Assembly (NCBI GenBank): GCA_947172415.1
Contig: OX359195.1
Span: forward strand, 3,695,501-3,759,500
Origin: Chondrosia reniformis
Lineage: Eukaryota > Porifera > Demospongiae > Chondrillida > Chondrillidae
Direction: 5' to 3'
Length of the DNA: 64,000 nucleotides
Positions 10,034 through 22,154 of this stretch are shown one piece after another (within the stretch, counting starts at the first letter, position 1; every line of letters begins with the position of its first letter). A model generated the notes under the pieces. That model was not told where the DNA came from, ran no database searches, and saw only the letters and a list, made by a program, of their open reading frames with translations. The position numbers and the translations under genes were made by a program.

Positions 10034-13000
10034 ATGATGGGGCAACCATCCCTATGGACAGAAGAAATGGTTAGGGCACTAATTGATTGCTATGAGCGAT
10101 CTGAACCCAAAAGAGGTGGCTATCAGAAGCGTTTAGAGCAGGAATGGCTGAGCAAATACCCACATTTGCCTCAGACCGGTCGAACCCTTGCATTCCAAGC
10201 CAAAAGGAACTTGGTAGGAGACGGAGTACTGCAAGTAACTTGTAGCCGAGATTTAGATTTGGTTAATGATGCACCGCAAGGTGCCTCTAGAAGGAGAAGG
10301 ATCCAAGGGGTGATCTGGAACCTTCAGAGGAGTAATATCCTCATGGAGCTCTACCGCGAAAGTAAGCCCATGGAAAAGTGGTATGCCGAGCGGTTGTACC
10401 AGCCTTGGAATGCTAAAATGCCAGACCATAAAACCACAAAGGTAGCGCTAACTACGAGAATTAGTAGAATCCGAAGAGGTCAAGGTCTCTCGAGACTAAA
10501 CCTTGTGGAACCTGACTCTCCTGGTTTAGCCACCCAACTGAGACTGTGGAGGAAGGTGTGGGAGCCCAGGGAGAGGGGGAGTTTCACCAAGTTCAGGCTG
10601 TGACTGAACAAAATGGTGAGCTGCCTGCAGCCCCTGCTGAAACTCCTACAAATGATCATCCTAGTCCAAGTACAAGTGGCAATGATCAACTGATGCTACT
10701 TTTAGGCAAAGCAAAAGATACCTGTCTCCGAAAGAAACCTGGAGATTTCTCTGGTAGAAAATCCTGTGGGGCGGTGCGGTTCAACCATGTTGATACGGCA
10801 CTGCTTCAGGAGGCCAATGATTGGGTGGAGAAAGAGTGGCAGGAAGGCCCTAGGTCGGCCTGGCACCTGAACGGCCTGATCTACTCTGTTGCTATGGCTG
10901 TGAGGGGAAAAACAACCTACGAATCGCAGCCATGCAACCAGGGAAGGAAATCAGATAATCAGAAGGGAAGTAAGAGACAGGAAGGTCATAAAAGTGACAG
11001 GAAGGCCAAGGGCCTAAGGTTTAGAAGACTGCTTGCCCGTTGATGTGGAAATAGCGCGTCAACAGAATAATAATCCTATGATCAAATGCCAGAAAGTACT
11101 CTGAAGAAAGCTTAGGAGGGAGTTCCATTCATTAAACCTGAATGTGCTGATCTGAGCTCGAGATAAGACACTGGGGAAACTCAGGGTCTGGACCCTACAA
11201 GAGCGAAGATCGGTTGAACGCAGGAAATTCCAGGAATAAAACAACCTTTGGAATACTCAAAGGAAGTTCAAGATGAATGGCAATGTTCCAACCTCCAATG
11301 AAGCTCCCACAATTGAGGTAGTAAGAGACTTTTGGACAAAGATTGTAGGTACTGTTGGTAAGGTCAACAAAAACGACCCAGGGGTGAAAGAATGGCTAAA
11401 GGAAACCAAATAGAGGATAGGTAGAACCCCCTCTGAAGTTCCCGATAGCATTGATGAGACCAAACTGAGGAAAGCCTTGAAAAAGGCAAAAAGCTGGTCA
11501 GCCCCTGGGCAGGATGGCATTCACACTTTTTGGTGGAAAGCACTCCCCTCTGCACAGTCTGCCTTGGCAGATGTACTACGGAGGGTGGTGAGCGGAGATC
11601 TGTCAGTCCCAGACTGGCTTACAAGGGGTCGCACTCTACTCATCCCCAAAAAGGTGACCCGAAAAGTGCAGCCAACTACCAACCTATTGCGTGTCTCAAC
11701 ACAATGTACAAGGCTGTCACAGCATACATTGCATCACAACTACTCACTCACACCTACACTATTGATCTTTTGCCTGTGGCCCAAAGGGCCATGAGGAAAG
11801 GGAGGTGGGGCTGTGTGGACTGTCTACTGCTGGATCAATCAATCAATTTAGATGCCAAAATTATGGGCAAGCCACTTAGTGTGGCATTGATCGATTATGA
11901 GATGGCATATGACAGAGTCCCTCACAAGTGGGTGATGAAGGTGCTAAAAACCATCAAGTGCCCAGGTTGGATCAGGAGGTCTATAGAGCTCTTCTCCAAA
12001 CACTGGGCTCCTGTGCTTGAGTTGTGGACTGTGGGGAAGGTGGTTAGGAGCACCCCTGTTAAATATAACTGGGGACTCTTCCAAGGAGACTCCTTATCGC
12101 CACTCCTCTTCTGTCTGGCCATAGCTCCCATATCCCAAGTTCTTAACAGAACCAAGGGATATACCCTCTGGCATAATGGGAAAAGGAACACCATGTCACA
12201 CTTGTTGTACATGGATGACCTTAAAATATATGCTGGAGGGCCTGATAAATTCAGGGAAGCCATGGAATGTGTGGAGAAAACCTCAAATGCCATTGGCATG
12301 AGGTTTGGAGTGAGAAAGTGTGGAACAGCTCACATGCAAAAAGGGAAAGTTCTGGCTGTCCCAGACAACACTGAACGCAGTGAAGAACCCATAAGGAGCC
12401 TTGAAAAAGGTACTACTTTTAAGTACCTAGGGCTAGAACAACAGTTTGAGGTAGATGACAGCAACGTCAAAGCTTTCTTGATCAACTAATTGAGGAGAAG
12501 ACTCCACAAAGTGTGGGGCTCTCACCTCACTGGTAAGAATGCTGCAGAAGCCTCTAACATGTTGTGTGCCTCTTTATTGAGATACTCTTACCCAGTTTTG
12601 AAGTGGACTCAAAGTGAGCTTCCAAAACTGGACCGAATGGTGAGAAAGATCATGAGAAAGTACCAGTGTCATCACTATAACTCTGCCATTGAGAGAGTGA
12701 ACTTGCCTCGCTCTCAAGGTGGTAGAGGGCTCTGTAGTTTTCCTTTGGATCACGACAGGGCTGTTGTGAATCTGGCAAGATACCTCCATACTGCCAATGA
12801 TCCACTCATAGCTGTTATGGTTAAACACCAAAAGTGGCTGGAGTGCTCAAAGCAGAGGAGGACTGTCTTGAAAGAAGCCAGATTGATACTGAGAAGCCAC
12901 GGAATAGAACTAGAACCGGAAATGTGGCTGAAGACAGATCCCTCACAAAATAGTGTAAGAGAATGGAGGAGAGTGGCACGTGAGCTCCGGGAGGCTTAGA

Positions 13001-13792
13001 CTGAAAGGTTAAAAGTAACCTAGCCAAAAAATCTCACCAGGGCTCATACCACAGACAGGTCACAAATAGGTCACAAATGGCTTTCTGAGGGGAGACTCAG
13101 ACCTCAAACTGAGGCTCTGATTCTTGCATGATGTGCTGCACACTAGGTGGTACCGAAATAGGATTCTAAGGAATTCTAGCCTCCTAATATGCAGAGAATG
13201 TGGCAAGGCTATGGAAACAGTCAAACACAGACTAAACATGTGTGAGCCCAAGGGATTTTCTCTCTACAAAGAGAGGCATGACCGGGCAATACTGATAGTG
13301 TTGTGGAGATTGTTGAAAGAATATGGATTCAAGCAGGAAGAGCGCTGGTACAAACTAGAAGCAAAACCAGTCTATGAGAATAGGTCTGTCAAAATTTTGT
13401 GGGATCCTAGTATCCCTACATATGAAGAAATAACAGAAAGAAGGCCAGACTTAGTGGTTGAGGATTGGCTATGTAAGTCCATCATCATTATTGAGATGTC
13501 AGTTCCTACTGACAGTAATATTAATGGAAGATGGCAAGAGAAGTTCCAAAAGTACCAGAAGCTGGCGGCTGAAATGAGGAAACAATTTAGGGGCTACCGA
13601 ATTAAGGTAGTCTTGATGATAATTGGTGCTTTGGGGACAGTGGACAAGCTCCGGGAAGACCTTAGGGGAATTCCAAAGCTGTCAAAAGATGTAGTAGAAG
13701 TGATGAGAGTGATGCAGAGAACTGTTTTCTGCTCGGCTGTAAGGATATTGAGGCGACATCTATCTGTTGAGGGATTGGGGCCTGGACGATAA
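10034..13792 (+). pseudogene. R2/NeSL-like polyprotein remnant (copy 2)
   Basis: The start is ATG 10034 (MMGQPSLWTEEM), in frame with an open stretch reaching back to 9824. The coding line is broken many times: a frame change near 10530, TGA at 11041-11043, in-frame stops near 11230 and 11411, a one-base loss near 11653, TAA at 12487-12489, TAG at 12997-12999, and the frame change before the endonuclease that copy 1 shares. A small deletion near 13128 removes part of the linker (AILAAQDD in copy 1). RT motifs are still readable (ALIDYEMAYDRVPH with E-K to E-M change, YMDDLKIYAGG), as are the CCHC finger (CRECGKAMETVKHRLNMC) and nuclease (RPDLVVEDWL, IIEMSVPTD). It cannot make a full protein. 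Confidence 0.9.
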
Positions 13793-15390
13793 GTAGTCCT
13801 GTCCCATTCCTTGCCTGTCGACCTCTGGAAAGTAGTGGTGGATTTGTGTATGGAGGTACTCCCTCCTATTATGACGGTCAACTTTGGCCCGACGTGCACC
13901 TGTCTGCTGCTACTGGAAGGAGGCAAAGCCGAGGCTTCTGGCTTAAAACCCAAACAAAGGAAAACATAACTGACTGAGGGTTGTCCAAGCGAGATACTCC
14001 TTGACCTAGTAAACTAAGGCAAGAAGTAACAAGGTTCTCCATTAAGGCTTTTGTTTCTAAGTATATATATCTTAGTTTTTGTACTAATTGTATGTACTAT
14101 GTGTATATACTATTTGTATGTACTAGTACTAGCTATAGTTTTAAGTTGTGTGTACTAGTACTAGCTATAGTTTTAAGTTGTGTGTACTAGTTGTATCTAC
14201 TAGTTGTAGGTGCTAATTGTATACACTAGTTGTATGTATTAGTCTTATGTACTAGTTGTATGTACAAGTTGCATGCAGTAGTTGTATGTACTAGTTGTGT
14301 GTACTAGATTTAAGTACCAGAACTAGTTAGTTGTAGGTACTAGTTATATTTTCTTGTTGTAGGTTTAAGTTGTATGTTCCAGTTGTGTGCACTAGTTGTT
14401 GCTTCTAGTTATATGTATATATTCTTTCTATGTACCAGTTGTATGTACCAGTTACTAGTTGTATATACTAGATATATTTTCTAGTTATATGTACTTGTTG
14501 TATGTATTAAGTATATGTACTAGTTAATGGACTAGTGGTATGTACTAGGTGAATGTACAAGTTGTATATACTAGTTGTATGTACTATAGATGAATGTACT
14601 AGATGTGTAGTTTGTACCAATTCTATGTATTATATACTTGCATGTCCTAGTTTTATGTACTAGTTATATGTATTAGTTGTATGTACTATGTATGTGGACT
14701 AGTTTAATGTTCCAGTTGTATGAACTATTTGTATATACTAGTTGTATACACTAGTTGTGTGTACAAGTTCTATGTACTCATTAGTAGTTGTGTCTACTAG
14801 TTGTGTGGACTTGTTGTATATACTAGGTTGTATGTACTAATACTTGTTATACTTACTAGTCGCAGGTAAAAGTTGTGTATACAAGTTGTATGTACTACTA
14901 CTACTAGTTATATTTACTAGCTTTAGTTATTAGTTTTATGTATTATTTGTAATTAATAGTTGTATGTACTAGTTGTATTTTCTAGTTGTATATACTAGAT
15001 ATATGTACTAGTAACAATCTGTATTTACTAGTTGTATGTACTAGTTGTATGTACTAGTTGTTTGTACTAGTTGTATGTACTAGTTGTGTATAATTGTTGT
15101 ACATACTAGTTATATTTACTAGTTGTAGTTAATAGTTGTATGTACTAGTTTTATGTTCTAGTTGTATGCACTAGTAACTAGTTGTATGTACTAGTTGTGT
15201 TTACTAGTTCTATGTACTAGTTTTATGTACTAGTTGTGTGTAGAAGTTGTATATACTAGTTGTTTGTACTAGTAAATATCTGTATATACTAGTTGTATGT
15301 ACTAGTTGTTTGTAGTTATATGTACTAGTTCTATGTACTAGTTGTGAGTAATTGTTGTATGTACAAGCTATATTTACTAGTTGTATTTAC

Positions 15391-15750
15391 TAGTTGTATG
15401 TACTAGTAACTAGTTGTATATACTAGATCTATGTACTAGTTCTATGTACTAGTTTTATGTACTAGTTGTATGTAGAAGTTGTATGTACTAGTTATATGTA
15501 CTAGTAACTATCTGTATGTACTAGTTGTGAGCACTAGTTGTATGTTCTAGTTGTATGTAGTTATATATACTAGTTGTATGTACTAGTAACTAGTTGTATA
15601 TACTAGATCTATGTACTAGTTCTATGTACTAGTTTTATGTACTAGTTGTATGTAGAAGTTGTATGTACTAGTTATATGTACTAGTAACTATCTGTATGTA
15701 CTAGTTGTGAGCACTAGTTGTATGTTCTAGTTGTATGTAGTTATATATAC
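15391..15750. repeat. Perfect 180-bp tandem duplication within satellite
   Basis: Positions 15391-15570 and 15571-15750 are the same by direct reading, including rare variants such as GTATATACTAGATCTATG and TAGTTGTGAGCACTAG. Identity runs on for some bases past 15750. In an array this degenerate, identity over 180 bp means a recent duplication. Confidence 0.9.
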
Positions 15751-16829
15751 TAGTTGTATGTACTAGTTGTGTGTACTAGTTTTATGTATTAGGTGTATGT
15801 CCTAGTAACTAGTTGTATGTACTAGTTGTATGTACTAGTTCTATGTACTAGTTCTATGTACTACTTTAATGTACTAGTTGTATGTATATAGAAGTGGTAT
15901 GAACTAGTTGTGTGTAATGTTTGTGTGTACTAGTTATATTTGCTGGTTTTAGTGAATAGTTTTATGTACTAGTTGTATGTATAAATTGTAGTCACTAGTT
16001 TTATGTACTATATAGTGGTATGTACTGTTGTGTGTACTAGTTGTTTGGACTGGTTATATGTACTGGTGTTATGAACTAGTTGTATTTACTAGTTGTATGT
16101 ATATCTTAGTTTTTTGTACTAATTGTATGTACTTATTGTATGTACTATTTGTATGGACTAGTACTAGCTATAGTTTTAAGTTGTGTGTACTATATAGTTG
16201 TATTTACTAGTTGTAGGTGCTAATTGTATACACTAGTTGTATATACTAGTTGCATGCAGTAGTTGTATTTACTAGTTGTGTGTACTAGATTTAAGTACTA
16301 GAACTAGTTATGTTTTGCTAGTTGTAGTTACTTGTTAAATTTTGCTTGTTGTAGGTTCTAGTTGTGTGTACTAGTTGTACGTACTAGTTGTAGTTACTGA
16401 TTGTATGTACTAGTTGTATGTACTTGTTGTGTGTACTAGTTCTATGTACTAGTTCTATGTACTGGTTACTAGTTGAATGTACTAGTTTTATATTCTCATT
16501 CTATGAACTAGTTCTATATAATATTTGCAGTTGTAGTTTTATGAACTAGTTGTATGTACTAGTTGTATGTATATCCTAGTTGTTTGTACTAATTGTAGGT
16601 ACTAATTGTATGTACTAATTGTATGTACTAGTACTAGCTATAGTTTTAAGTTGTGTGTACTAGTTGTATCTACTAGTTGTAAGTGCTAATTGTATACACT
16701 AGTTGTATGTATTAGTCTTATGTACTAGTTGTATGTACTAGTTGTGTGTACTAGTTGCATGCACTAGTTATATGTACTAGTTTTATTTAATAGTTGTATG
16801 TACTAATTGTATGTACTAGTTTTATGGAC

Positions 16830-16936
16830 TAGTACATACAGCTCTAGTACATACAACTAGTAGATACAACAAGTACATACAACTAATACATCCAACTTGT
16901 ACATAACTAGTACATACAACTGGTACATATAACTAG
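16830..16936 (-). repeat. Short inverted block of satellite
   Basis: For about 105 bp the satellite reads in the reverse sense (GTACATACAACTAG on the plus strand), then returns to the usual sense. A paralogous inverted block with similar flanks is at 37551-37652. Confidence 0.85.
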
Positions 16937-17824
16937 TTGTAGGTACTAATTATATGTACTAATTTTATGTAATAGTTGTATGTACTAGTTGTATGTACTA
17001 GTTGCATATAAAAGTTGTATGTACTAGTTCTAGGGACTACTTGTATGTACTCGTTACTAGTTGTATGTTCTAGTTGTAAGGACTAGTTTTATGTACTAGT
17101 TGAATGTGCTAGTTGTATAAAATAGTCATATGTACTAGTTATATGTACTAGTTGTATGTACTAGGTATATATATTAGTTATATATATATAATAGTTATAT
17201 ACTACTTGTATGTACTAGCTACAATACTAGCTGTATGTACTAGTTGTATGTACTAGTTGTATGTACTAGTTGTAGGAACTGATTGTATGTAATTTACTAG
17301 TTGTATGTACCATTACTAGTTATATTTACAGGTTGAAGATCCTAAATGTACGTGCTAGTTGTATGAACTAGATTTATGGATTAGCTGAATGTACTAGTTG
17401 TATGTACTAGTTATATTTATTAGTTGTATTAACTAGTTATTTTTACTAGGTGTATTGACTAGTTGTATGTACCAGTACTAGGTTTATTTACCAGTTGTAG
17501 GTACAAGTTGTATGTACAGGTTTATGTAATAGTTGTATGTGCTGATTGAATGTGCTAGTTGTATTAACTAGCTTTATGCATTTTTTATGTACTAGTTGTA
17601 TGAACTAGTTGTATGAACTAGTTGTAGGTACTACTACTGGATAATATTAAATAGTTGTATGTACTAGTTATATGTACTAGTTGTATGTACAAGGTATATA
17701 TACTAGTTATGTACTACTTCTATATACTAGTTGAAATGCTAGTTATATGTACTGGTTTTATGTGCTATGTGTATGTACTATTTGCATGTACTAGTTATAT
17801 TTACTAGCTGTATGTACCGGTACT

Positions 17825-18850
17825 TTGACTACCGGGGTATTAGTCTACTAATTGTTCCAGGGAAGGTGTACGCTACTGTATTTGATAAGAGGATACGAGC
17901 CATCACTGAAGAGAGTGTACTAGAAGAAAAGGGTGCATTCCGGAGGCAAAGAAGCTGCATTGATCAGTTATTCACAGTGAGACAACTCGAGGAGAAGATA
18001 ATTGAGAAGAACAAAACAATGAACATGGTATGCATAGACCTAGAAAAAGCCTTTGACACAGTTAATAGGATTTTGCTATGGTTGGTGGTAGAGAGATATG
18101 GTGTCAAGAGGAGGCTGAAGGAAGCAGTGAAGTCTCTGTAACTAAGAAGTGAAGCATGTGTACGGATACAGGGGCAAAATTCAGACTGGTTTGGTGTAGA
18201 GAGAGGGTGTGAGACAGGGGTGCACCTTGTCGCCTTGGCTTTTTAACCTATTTCTGGACAACATAGTGAGGGAGGCGAGGGAGAGTTTCCAGGGTGGTGT
18301 GCAGTTGGAAGCAGGTAAGGTACAATTTCTTTTGTTTGCGGATAACCTTGCAGTAGTGACTGAAAAGGAGGAGGACATGAAAAGAAATGTTGAAGTGCTC
18401 AATGAAGTAATGACAGAGTGGAAGATGAAGATAAACTGGGAGAAAACCAAGGTGCTGGTAGTACAGAGGGGAGGTGGCACACGTCACATAGTTGTGGATG
18501 GAGTTGAGGTGGAAGGAGTACAGACAGCAAAATATTTGGGGGCCATGTTTAATGAGGAAGGATCATGCGATCATGAGATTGAGAACAGGATTGGGGCAGC
18601 AGCAAGAATGGTGGGGGCATTAAGAAGTGAAATTATTGGAGATGAGGTACCTTAGGAGAGTAGAAGGTGTGACCAGAATGGACAGATTAATAAATGAAGA
18701 TATTAGAAGAAGGCTGGAGGTTGAAGCAGTTTTAGAAGTGGCAGATAGGAAGGAGGAGTGGAGGAAAAAGATTGAGGAAATGCCTCAGGAGAGGTTGGCG
18801 AGAAGAGTGTTTGAGGAAGAGGTGTGTGGTAAACGACCAAAGGGCGGCCA
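17825..18850 (+). pseudogene. Non-LTR reverse transcriptase fragment
   Basis: Three frames together cover RT from the DYRGISLL motif (finger region) through CIDLEKAFDTVN (first catalytic Asp) and RQGCTLSPWLFNLFLD, to the region of the FADD box, and then a C-terminal part with MDRLINEDIRRRL typical of RTE- and jockey-like proteins. Breaks are TAA at 18139-18141, a frame change before 18209 and another near 18627. The second catalytic box reads LLFADN instead of FADD, so a catalytic Asp has been replaced. The endonuclease and N-terminal parts are missing. The family within the RTE/I/jockey group cannot be named from this piece. Confidence 0.82.
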
Positions 18851-19010
18851 AGAAAGAGATGGAGAGATGACACTTAATGATTTTGCCTATATATTATTAT
18901 GCAGAACAGTCTATATTCCTATAGAAACTGAAAATTTAAAGTATTTTTACTGTATGTAACAGCGACCTCCTACTGAGGAGATGAGCTACATGATGATGAT
19001 GATGATGATG
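17825..19010 (+). mobile_element. 5'-truncated non-LTR retrotransposon (RTE/jockey-type RT) with target duplication
   Basis: A 1.19-kb insert that begins inside an RT domain and ends in an (ATG)n tail (about 18990-19010). It is flanked by ATGTACCGGTACT at 17812-17824 and again at 19011-19023, a 13-bp direct repeat that holds the non-satellite word ACCGGT. One end of the repeat is ambiguous because the tail itself is ATG. This is the normal product of target-primed reverse transcription with 5' truncation. Confidence 0.85.
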
Positions 19011-22000
19011 ATGTACCGGTACTAGTTATATTTACTCGTTGAAGATACTAAATGTACGTACTAGTTCTTTGAACTAGTTTTATGGATTACTTGAATGTAC
19101 TAGTTGTGTGTAGTAGTTTTATTTACTACTTGTATGAACTAGTTACATGTACTAGTTGTATGTACTAGTACTAGATTTATTTACTAGTTGTAGGTACAAG
19201 TGGTATTTAAAGGTTTAATGTAAAAGTTGTATGTACTAATTGTATGTTCTAGTTTTATGTACTAGTTGTATGTACTAGTTATGTTGTAGTTGTTCGTGCT
19301 AGTTGTATTAACTAGTTGTATGCACTATTTATAACTAGTTGTATTAACTAGTTGAATGAAATAGTTGTAGGTACTATTACTGGTAATATTAACTAGTTGT
19401 AGGTACTACTTGTATGTACTAGTTATATGTACTAGTTGTATGTACTATTTACTAGTTGTATGTACAAGTTTTATGGTCTGGTTGTATGTACTAGTTGTAT
19501 GAACTAGTAATATGTACTAGTTGTCTGTATTAGTTGTATGTATTAGTTGTAGATAATAGTCGTATGTACTAGTTGTAAGTAATAGTTATATATCCTAGTT
19601 GTTTAAAGTAGTTGTATGTACTAGTTGTATGAACTTGTGTGTACTCATTTCTAGTGTTATGTACTAGTTGTATGTACTAGTTTTATGAACTAGTACTAGT
19701 TATATTTACTCGTTGTAGATACTAAATGTACGTACTAGCTGTATGAACTAGTTTTATGGACCAGTTGAATGTACAAGTTATGTAGTACTTGTTTGTGCTA
19801 GTTGTTTTATCTAGTTGTATGCACTATTTATATACTAGTAGTTGTATGAACTAGTTGTCGGTACTATAGCTGGTAATATTAACTAGTTGTAGGCACTTCT
19901 TGTATGTACTAGTTGTATGTACTATTTGTATATACTAGGTTTATACTAGTAGTTTGTGCTAGTTGTATGTACTAGTTGTATCAACTAGTCATGTACTAGT
20001 TGTATGAACTAGTTGTATGAGCTAGTCACTAGTGTTAAGTTCTAGTTGTATGTTCTAAATACATGTACTAGTTATATGGACTAGTTCTATGTACTAGTTG
20101 TGTGTATTAGTTCTATGAACCAATTTTCTGTTCTAGTTGAATGTACTAGTCGTATCGACTAGTTCTATGTACTCGTTGTGTGAACTAGTTGTGTGTACTA
20201 GTTATATGTACTATTTGTATGTACTAGTTGTATTTACTAGTTGTAGCACTAGTTTTAAGTACTAGTTGTATGTACTAGATGTATGTACTAATTGTAAGTA
20301 AGAGTTCTATGTACTAGTTGTATGAAGTAGTTGTATGTACTTCTTGTATGTACTATTTGTATGTACTCGTTACTAGTTGTATGTACTAGTTGAACGTACT
20401 AGTTGTATGTACTAGTCGTATCGACTAGTTCTATGTACTCGTTGTGTGAACTAGTTGTGTGTACTAGTTATATGTACTATTTGTATGTACTAGTTGTATT
20501 TACTAGTTGTAGCACTAGTTTTAAGTACTAGTTGTATGTACTAGATGTATGTACTAATTGTAAGTAAGAGTTCTATGTACTAGTTGTATGAAGTAGTTGT
20601 ATGTACTTGTTGTATGTACTATTTGTATGTACTCGTTACTAGTTTTATGTACTAGTTGAATGTACTAGTTGTATATTCTAGTTGTATATCCTAGTTGTAA
20701 TCACTAGTAACTAGTTGAATGGTCTAGTTGTATGTACTAGTTGTATTTACTTGTTGTATGTACTGGGTATAACTAGTACTTGTGTGTACTAGTTGTATGT
20801 ACAAATTGTATGTACAAGGTGTATGTACTAGTTTTATTTACTAGTGTTATGTACTAGTATTAGTTATATTTAATAGTTGTAGGTACAAGTTGTATGTAGT
20901 AGTTGCATGTAGTAGTTTTATGTACGAATTGTATGTACTAGTTGTATGTAATAGTTGCATGTACTAGTTATGTACCAATTGTATGTACTAGTTGTATGTA
21001 TATATTACTTGTATGTACTAGCTGTGTACTAGTTGTATATACTAATTTTATGTAGTAGTTTTATGTTCACTTTCTATGAACTAGCTGTATGTACTGGTGT
21101 CTTGTTGTTCGTACTAGTTGTATTCATGAGTTTTATTATCTCTTTCTATGTACTAGTTGCATATACTAGTTTCTAGCTAGTTGTATGCACTGGTTGTGTG
21201 TACTAGTTGCAAATAATACTTTTATGTCCTAGTTGTATATACTAGATGTATGTACTATTTATATATACTAGTTATATGTGTATGTACTAGTTATATGTAC
21301 TAGTTATATGCAGTACTTGCGTGTACTAGTTGTATGTACTAATATTATATACTAGGTGTATGTACTAGTTTTATGTACAAGTTGTACGTACTAGTATTAG
21401 GTATACTTAATAGTTGTATGTAGTAGTTGCATGTAGTAGTTGTATGTACGAATTGTAAATACTAGTTGTATGTAATAGTTGCATGTACCAGTTATGTACC
21501 AATTGTATGTACTAGTTGTATGTATATATTACTTGTATGTACTAGCTGTGTACTAGTTTCATATCCTAGTTTCTTGCTAGTTGTATGCACTGGTTGCGTG
21601 TACTAGTTGCAAATATTACTTGTATGTCCTAGTTGTATATACTAGGTGTATGTACTATTTATATATATACTTGTTATATGTGTATGTAATAGTTATATGT
21701 ACTAGTTATATGCAGTACTTGTGTGTACTAATTGTATGTACTAGTTTTATGTACAAGTTGTACGTACTAGTATTAGGTATACTTAATAGTTGTATGTAAT
21801 AGTTGCATGTAGTAGTTGTATGTACGAATTGTATATATTAGTTGTATGTAATAGTTGCATGTAATAGTTATGTACCAATTGTATGTACTAGTTGTACGTA
21901 TATATTACTTGTATGTACTAGCTGTGTACTAGTTGCATATACTAGTTTTATGTGGTAGTTTTATGAACTAGCTGTATGTACTAGTGTCTTGTTGTTCATA

Positions 22001-22154
22001 CTAGTTGTATGTATGAGTGTTATATACTCTTTCTGTGTATTAGTTGCATGTCCTAGTTTCTAGTTGTATGTACTAGTTGTATGCACTGGTTGTGTGTATT
22101 AGTTGTATATATTACTTGTATGTCCTAGTTGTATATACTAGGTGTATATACTAT
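19011..22154. repeat. 13-bp satellite array, fourth block
   Basis: Satellite with clear higher-order copies. A block of about 266 bp starting at CGTATCGACTAGTTC (20151) is repeated from 20417 with few changes. A unit with GTATATATTACTTGTATGTA followed by CTAGCTGTGTACTAG occurs near 21000, 21525 and 21900 and again in later blocks. The stretch 19020-19900 is paralogous to 38640-39600. No gene is seen. Confidence 0.93.

Larger units (their letters stand above)
9732..14060 (+). mobile_element. R2/NeSL-like non-LTR retrotransposon, copy 2 (full length, degenerate)
   Basis: Collinear with copy 1 from the GTCGTGGG 5' end to the ...GCTTTTGTTTCTAA 3' end, with high identity by eye but many more lesions. 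Differences in the leader include loss of about 20 bp present in copies 1 and 3 (TTCAAGACAGGCTGTG region). The 3' flank GTATATATATCTTAG returns to satellite. The head-to-tail arrangement with copy 1 could come from two independent insertions at the same satellite motif or from unequal exchange of the array. Confidence 0.88.
14061..17824. repeat. 13-bp satellite array, third block
   Basis: Satellite between copy 2 and the non-LTR fragment. It contains a perfect 180-bp tandem duplication, a short inverted block and a stretch of more than 1 kb that is paralogous to 37440-38580. The strings GTACTAGTACTAGCTATAGT and TTTAAGTTGTGTGTACTAG recur near 14130, 14160, 16165 and 16630 and again near 28765, marking another higher-order unit. 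No gene is seen. Confidence 0.95.
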
